A stretch of 64,000 nt of DNA, taken from contig JAFJTR010000001.1 in NCBI GenBank assembly GCA_022559985.1, positions 682,001 to 746,000 of the forward strand. Reading direction: 5' to 3'. Shown here piece by piece: positions 57,661-64,000 of this stretch (position 1 is its first letter; every line of letters begins with the position of its first letter). The DNA is from Parastagonospora avenae f. sp. tritici 18332-5 (Eukaryota; Ascomycota; Dothideomycetes; Pleosporales; Phaeosphaeriaceae). The translations under genes were made by a program, and so were the position numbers. The notes under the pieces were generated by a model. That model ran no database searches. It saw only the letters and a program-made list of their open reading frames with translations, and was not told where the DNA came from.

Positions 57661-59010
57661 ATGCATACTAACACGCACCTTTTCTTACATTTGGCTGCCG
57701 CCACAGCCACCCTTGCTACCCATGTCACACTAGATCGGCAATGCTGGATCGAACACACCCTAACATCGTCAGCCCCCTACACTTCTAGGAATGGACAAGA
57801 ATACATATCTCTAATCCCAGCATACCTTCAAAAACAAAGAAAAGACTACACACCCTGGTCCCACACCCCAATCTGTACCCCCAAACTCCCCAGCATCAAT
57901 AATGTCCTATGCATCTACACATCTACATCATTTAGCAACGGACGAGGAATATCAATCTTTACCACGCCCTCAGCAGCCAAGGACTTCGCCGCTCTCCCCG
58001 CCTTCCAAAACTCGTCTGTTTTCCAAGATCGCGCCATCAATGTCCCAACAAACACATCCCGCCCCACATCCATCGCCAACAAAGGCATCGGACTCCTCTC
58101 AACCAAGCCCTTGAAATTCGCAACCCGAATAACATCCTACACGCCCGTCTTCCTCGCCTATCTGGAAGGCGAACTCAGCACCCTGGACCGCGAGAACTGG
58201 TGGCGCCGAGCAATCTACCAACTCCCCGCCAAGAGCCGCGATGAGTTTCTCAGTCTCGCGTATGTGTTTGGCGATGAGAGGGTGCGGGTGCAGGATATCG
58301 TCAAGGCGAATACGTTCCAGGTGGAGGTCGGGGGTGTGAATCATTTGGCGATTTTTCCTGAGACGAGTCGGTTGAATCACGCGTGTAATGCGAAGTAAGT
58401 ACTAGATGCTGAATCCGTAGAAGATTTGATGGACTGGAAACTCATGGAGGTACAGCGCGCAGTATGTTATTGATACCGAGTTGTTGTCGCATACTGTACA
58501 TGCGACACGGCCGATTGAAGAGGGCGAGGAGATTACGATTTCGTGTGAGTACGACTCGATTGCGTAATGAAAAAAGCATTCATGAAAATAGACACCTCCC
58601 CACTCGACCCAATCGCTATCCGCCAGCAAAAGCTCCGGTCCGGCTTTCACTTTACGTGCACCTGTCCGCGATGCTCTTCCGCTTCTTCAGACGACACGTT
58701 GATGATCATGAAGACCCTGCAAGACCAGCTCAATGACTGGTCACCTGAGTCTGAAGGCTCGCCTCAAGTCGCGGAGAATCTCTTGCAGTTGTATCACGAG
58801 GAGGGTCTTGAGGGCTTTATGGATGTGGCGTATGGGTTTACCGCACTGGCGTACAGTGCTGCTGGCGACGCAGCCGGGGCACTCGAGTATGCGAAGAAAG
58901 CAAAGGAGGCGGTGTTGATGAAGGATGGATTGTGGAGCCCGAATTTGCAGATCTGGGAGGAGATGTTGGCGGATCTGAAGGGGCATTGGAGCTGGCGACG
59001 AAGGACTTGA
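57661..59010 (+). CDS. SET-domain (SMYD-type) protein with signal-like N-terminus
   Basis: Predicted protein lysine methyltransferase. Exons: 57661-58394, 58450-58544, 58592-59010 (415 aa); introns 55 and 47 bp (GTAAGT and GTGAGT donors). The SET domain starts at GIGLLSTKPLKFATRI (about 141); LNHACNAKYSAQYV carries the NHxC motif across intron 1, EEGEEITISY spans intron 2, and CTCPRC is the post-SET cysteine cluster. The C-terminal half is helical with a TPR-like LAYSAAGDAAGALEYAKKAK. The N-terminus MHTNTHLFLHLAAATATLATH is hydrophobic and could be a signal peptide, which would place the enzyme in the secretory pathway or outside the cell, unusual for a methyltransferase. The next 100 residues are unlike other SMYD members and hold several NxT/S sequons (NSS, NTS). 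No upstream in-frame ATG was found. Confidence 0.8.
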
Positions 59011-59136
59011 AAGAAGATCATGAAAAGACACATATGCGCAGGGAAGTGCAACTCGAGCTACCAGCATCTCTATTGCTACCATGAAACTGTGACGAAGACC
59101 GCAGAATGATAGGAAATAAACATCATCAGTGCTCCC

Positions 59137-62100
59137 TCAAAGCGCAAGAACATACGTATCGTAGATCCTTCCTCTAAACCTGATTACAAACCAACCCTGG
59201 AAACGCTGCAGATTGTAGTAAGTCAGATGCTCAGCATGTTCAGGCCCAGAAATTGATCTCAGATCCGACGCCATTAGTAGACTGTAGATTGGCTTCCCGT
59301 CTAGTTCCTGTGGATCCATTGGAATCTGGGGTTCGACGTGAGTGCGAACCGATGAGCTTGGTCCTTCGTCAGGAAGATGTCCTCGTGTTGAGCGGCTCTC
59401 CTCCGCGAATTGAGAGTCTATCATCGCCCTGTATCGCTGGACTTGAGGATATACATATCTCCTGTATCCACTTAACTGCACTTGTGTATAGCTTTTGGCT
59501 CTTGCAACACCTGCCGGTGTGACTGAGCTTCCGTACATCTCAATGGGGTAATTGCTTGAAAAACCTGCTAGGATCGGAATACCCTGGTGAAAGCCTAGAT
59601 TTTCGGCCAATGACAGCAATTTCTGCTTTTCGTGTTCTTCGAGGAGCACTCCTCTCTTGTATAATAGTGTCAGTGCCTTTGCATTCTGACTTGTCACTGC
59701 TTCCGCCATAGCACCACACGTACGCAACGCCACGTCTCGTGCATCGCTTTTCAGTAGGACCTCAACCATGGGTAAATCGTCGCCTAGAATGGCTTTTGCG
59801 ACCAGGCCTTCCCGGATTGGCAGATTCGGCTTAAAATCGGGATGTTCTCTTCGCCAAGACGTAGCTGTTCATGACCAACTACCCATCTGTTCGGATCAGT
59901 ACCTGCGGTAGCACAGCAGAGGGCAAACGCCTTGGTATCTGATCGTATCGGATGATTAAGAAACCATTCGACCATTTTTGAAACACGTAAAGCCTGAAGA
60001 AGCCCTTCTCTACCTTTGCAGATCGCGAGTGACATGGTATCGGCTCCATCATTATGACTCTCAGGCTTGAGAAAGCAACGATATATCATTAATAGTTTGT
60101 TAGTAGATCGAATCAACAGTTCTAATATGGGCTCGCTCTGTTTCTCGACTCCACACATGATTGCTTTGTCGAAAGAAGGCTGGAGATATGACTCGGCCGC
60201 GTTGCGCATAAGTAATGTGGGAAGTAACGTCGCTATATGTTCTCCTATTGGTTTCTGGCCGGTTGAGCAGACGTACTCGAGACACCATTGCCGTGCGTAG
60301 TGTACGAACGTGAACTCTACGCTTCTTTGAGTCCGACGACTAGCCCTTTCCTCTGCAAGAACCTTGCTCATATCGAACGTCGGTTGTTTTCTATGTGCCG
60401 AGATCTTCAGGGCGAGATTCTGTACATTTTTAGAAGTAGCGGTCGCGGTTTCGATGACCTTCAAATTGGCAGCTCCGCCGTCGATCTGCGGGACACGATT
60501 CGTGGACAGTTGAGTGTCGAATATCCCGTAGCTAAGGTAGGTTACAATCATATCGGCCATGCTTTGATGACACTCTGCCATTGTGGTTTTCTCAGGAGTG
60601 AAAGCAAGATCTTCACCATCGATGACAGGACTTTGTCGGAGGAAAAATCATTGTATCGTGAATTCCTCTTCATCCACATACACAACGCATCCGCGCGTCG
60701 TTAAAATGGAGTATACGCCATTGACTACTTTTGTGGCAGTCCAGTTGGTGTCTCCAGGTGTGATACTTAAAGCCTCCCTCATCTCTTCGACTGTCAGTGG
60801 ACGTAGAGCGGAAGTAACGAATTTCAAGATGCGGGTTTGATGTGTCTTGTTCTTCCCTTCTGCTCTCAGAAGTATCCGACGATATGTCTCAGAAAGGTCC
60901 TTTGGTAAGTCGGCCAGTGCTTCTTTGATTTCATTGTCTGTTTGCAGAGCGCAAAGAGTAGCAATTTGCAACACTACCCACAAAAACATCCCGTGAGCGC
61001 CTTCGAGCAGCGCGTCTTGTATCTGTAAGACGAGGACTGCCTCACCCAATTGCAGCAAATGATTCTTCAGACATCGAGCTAATTCAACCTCGATGAAGGA
61101 CGTAATGTCTTCCGAATTGTCTGGTAACGGAACGCCTCGTTCCGAAGCCAACAGATCCTGATACAGTGGATTCATGTTGTAAGTAGGCTCTTGCCGTATT
61201 GAGGTGCATATTCGTACGTTCAAATGCTTTTGCAATTGCCGCAGGAAGTCCATAACATCTTTCCTCTCAGGTAAAGTACATAAGTCCAGGCCATCGACCA
61301 TCAGAAACACTCGGTCTTGCTTACTATAGCATCTGGCCACAAGAAAGAGCATCTCGGTGACATCAATAGTGCAAGTGCTAGCTTCGATGCTGTGAGGTAT
61401 GTCTTGCTTCCACTCGAGCAACTTGCGGACCAGAGATCCAATCATGGTCCTTGCCTGTAAGCTATCAGGCAGATCGTCTCATGTGAAGAAGAATATGATG
61501 GGCGGATCTGATTTTCTACTAGAGAAAAGAAGGTCGTCAACAACGTTGGCCAATGTTACAGACTTGCCACAACCCAAGATGCCGAAATAGAGTAATGTGC
61601 AGAATTCGGTGCGGAGCTCCCAACTCTTATAATGATCACAGCTTGCGAATGAAGAGGTGTTACCATGCTTTCAGATTTGTTTCCACGTGGTCTCCTGGTC
61701 ATGTTTTGAGCATTTGTCGAGAAGGTGGAGTCTTTCCATGAGCTTCTGCTGCTCGGCTACGACGGCTATGGACTTGGAGAACTTCTTTGTGGCCGATCGA
61801 AATCGAGAATTAGCTGTAGCTTCTTCCACGACCGTCATGGCGGTTAATGCGAACATCTTGTCCTGAATTTCTGTCGCCTAGCGCTTTGCCTCGGTTTGCG
61901 TCATCTGAACTCTCTCGCTGCTCAGTGTTGTCGTGAATTGGCGATAAACGGACTTCTTGGTAAATTGATACATCTCGTGACAGAACCGCACGACGACTAT
62001 GAAATAGTCATTGATGTATGCTTGCAATTTCTTTGACTGGGGGTACATCAAAGCCATCTCCCGATGACGGGGACTTGATCGGCCGATCTCCATAAAAACG

Positions 62101-62567
62101 AGAGATAAGCTCTCGACATAGGAGGTATATTTGGTTATTGCCTACAAAAGAGTCAGGAATATCCTTTGACAAGATCCATTAATGTCTTGTTTGTCGTAAT
62201 ACCATCGTTCACATACCGGTATTGACATGCGTACGAGCGACCAGACGCCACACGCAATGATGTTCTGAGACCCGCCAATAACTACATATACGAGTGCAGC
62301 AAATTGCCGCACGCTTCCCAGAAAACTTGAGAAGCGCGGCCTAAGGCATCTGCTAGCCTTATCCGAGGTATGATGATCTATTTGTGCTGTAAAACGCATC
62401 GCATCAGCCGTGTCTGGAGCAGATCGAATTGCCTATGCTCTTCCATCCCATAAGACGGCCTTTTCCTCCTGGGAGAGACACGCTTCAAGCTGGGAAATGG
62501 CTTCGGCGAGTCGAATCTCAGGCTTCAGCCTTGCTGCATTTGATACGATCATAGCCATGTTTGTCAT
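59137..62567 (-). pseudogene. Decayed NACHT-ankyrin (fungal NLR) gene, five stops and one frameshift
   Basis: Remnant of an NLR-like STAND protein. Reading leftward from ATG 62567, one frame can be followed through: an N-terminal domain (I believe Pfam DUF7708) with RLAEAISQLEACL and GGSQNIIACGVWSLVRM; an intron (62216-62142, GTATGT...TTGTAG); MEIGRSSPRHREMALMYPQSK; WKQI, then a NACHT P-loop LLYFGILGCGKSVTLANVVDD (Walker A GILGCGKS); FLMVDGLDLC as a Walker-B-like segment; DLSETYRRILLRA; MADMIVTYLSYGIF; and a C-terminal ankyrin-like region with LPMVEVLLKSDA. The frame is broken by TAG 62435-62433, TAG 61880-61878, TGA 61673-61671, TGA 61481-61479 and TGA 60650-60648, plus one frameshift near 59835-59865. 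All five stops are one C-to-T change from CAG/CAA or CGA. The remaining reading frames retain good coding character, so decay seems recent. Confidence 0.8.
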
Positions 62568-64000
62568 ATCGTATGAGCTGTCTCGTCACTCGAGCGTGCC
62601 ATCAACGATGCGTGGCGAAATTGCGTGTCGCGATTGATTCTGAAGAATATCGAGTAGAAAGTGCGAGACATCGTAGATCTTGTCAGACTCAGTCGATCAG
62701 GCTGTACTGATTCCTTCTGACCGGGGCTGTGATCTTACGGCAAGTGCATTGGTTGGAGGCTGCATGTGGCTTGCCGTGCCACAGTGGGGCAAAGCCCTTC
62801 TAGGTTACAACCTCGACCGACATCATCGATGCACTTTGCGCAAGCACTCTCGAAGCTCTCTCAATATTACGATTGTTAGTACTGCCTATGATTCGCTTCT
62901 TCGATCTGTGAACATCGCTTAGGGTATCTCTCATCCGGTAAGTCCATGACGCAATTGAGATCTTGGTCATTTAATGGTGAACACGATTGTCCGAAGCAAT
63001 TACCTCCAGCCCTCTCGATTAAAGAATATTTACGAAATACCACATGTGTTGGTAGGACTTCACCTTAGGTAAAGCAAGTACAATTGTACGGTGTGAAGCA
63101 AGTTGCAAACTTTAGGTGGTTGCAGATTGATTGATTGATTGAAGCTATCGTACGAGCAGACTATATACTCCTGCACTAGCCCCTAAGGCGCGTGCAGAGG
63201 CTGATCATGTGATGATCAGGTGACTCGTACGATCACTCCAAATATTGGTATGAACAACATGGGATGAGACTCTGTAAGAGCACCTAGCATAACGCAGAAG
63301 CTGCAACTAGTCTCTAATACTTTCCGCGCAAGCGCAAACATGGACGAAAGCAGGCGAATTTTCAATTTGCTGGCGATTATTGACCATGCATTCAGATGAT
63401 AAACCTCATGCCCTACCCGCATCATTTGCACCATACAACTCCACAACTACTTACAACAACATCGCAATAAAAGATTAACCATAAGGAACGAACTCGACAT
63501 CCTACAGTCCCTGATCCGCCGTAAGTCCCGTTTTCTTTTGCTTCTAACAAAACTGACTAGTTCAGACAATCTGAACGCGATATATCCCCAGTATAAGAAC
63601 AATGGTTTTGAGATATTCACGACGCGAGACGACTCACAATAGCAACAACATCGAGTCACAGGATGGGCGTTAGCATTGCTCTACGATGAGCCTGCGGACT
63701 TGAAGCCTGTGGTACGTGGGCAACAGCAAGTTGATGTGATGGAAGCGATGCGAGATCCACATCATGCGACTGAGAGCATGTTGCATGAAATCATTGGTAC
63801 ACTTGCACGTGCGTGTCCAAATTAAGTAAGTGCTAATCAATTATAGGTAGAGCATCGGCAGGCATGTGGTGGGATGTAGAATAATGGATTGCTGAGGTGC
63901 AGGTGGAGGACGTGAAAGAGGAAAAGGAAGAATCATGTATCGGGATGCAACAAAGGTTGGGCTTGAAGTGTGAGTAGAAAGCGAGTATGGGTGAGCTCAG
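62568..64000. other. Right-edge region, possible unrecognised gene
   Basis: The left part is the former promoter of the NLR pseudogene, with four GATT units at 63125-63140. On the plus strand near 63524-63562 a convincing intron shape occurs (GTAAGT, CTAAC, TAG), followed by an ATG at 63602 and a stretch (about 63661-63827) that stays open as ALLYDEPADLKPVVRGQQQ, but the frames do not join cleanly. It may be the start of a gene continuing past the edge, or decay. Confidence 0.3.

Noticed and set aside
1..64000. tRNA, 5S rRNA, CRISPR and transposon signatures
   Set aside because: I looked for tRNA B-box words, terminal inverted repeats with transposase-like frames, and spaced direct repeats and found none convincing by eye.

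Overview
The window looks like euchromatic DNA of a filamentous ascomycete, most likely a Dothideomycete (Pleosporales-like). Nearly every gene I could model has short introns (about 45-85 bp) with GTRNGT donors, CTNAC/CTGAC branch points and (C/T)AG acceptors. The gene set is typically fungal: HET, NACHT, rhodopsin-domain (PTH11-like), MAL-type MFS transporter, RXT2 and SAD-3/Hrr1-type helicase. I supported 18 apparently intact coding genes (one truncated by the left edge), one helicase gene with an apparent 1-nt frameshift, and one multiply broken NACHT-type pseudogene. I saw no rRNA, tRNA, CRISPR array or intact transposon.

Layout. 1-5.1 kb: the start of a TRAPP-II/III subunit (TRAPPC11, minus), divergent from an RXT2-like Rpd3L subunit (plus), then a HEI10/CCNB1IP1-like meiotic RING protein (plus). 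5.1-20 kb: gene-poor, holding only two related C2H2 zinc-finger genes on the minus strand about 3.6 kb apart, with a (CA)33 microsatellite between them. 20-24.3 kb: a MAL-type sugar transporter (plus) convergent with a phenol-hydroxylase-like FAD monooxygenase (minus). 24.9-36.3 kb: a housekeeping block on the minus strand with a ZNFX1/Hrr1/SAD-3-like helicase, the NatA auxiliary subunit (NAT1) and a zinc-less Fpg/Nei DNA glycosylase. The glycosylase shares a divergent promoter with a secreted agmatinase-like ureohydrolase (plus).

38.3-50.4 kb: an accessory, plus-strand metabolic/transport stretch with a tocopherol-cyclase-like protein, a second MFS sugar transporter, a rhodopsin-domain membrane protein and a secreted FAD amine-oxidase-like enzyme, separated by large intergenic regions. 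51.5-64 kb: a HET-domain protein, a retinol-dehydrogenase-like SDR, the KRR1 ribosome-assembly factor, a SET/SMYD-type protein with a signal-like N-terminus, and a decayed NACHT-ankyrin (fungal NLR) gene with five in-frame stops and one frameshift.

There is no convincing single biosynthetic cluster. The points most worth a second look are the NLR pseudogene next to a HET gene, the frameshift inside the zinc-finger array of the silencing-type helicase, the 9-nt first coding exon that carries the catalytic residues of the DNA glycosylase, a GC-AG intron in a transporter, the paired C2H2 regulators in a gene desert, and the apparently secreted SET protein. Exon coordinates below were derived by hand from splice consensus and reading frame; transcript data would be needed to confirm them.
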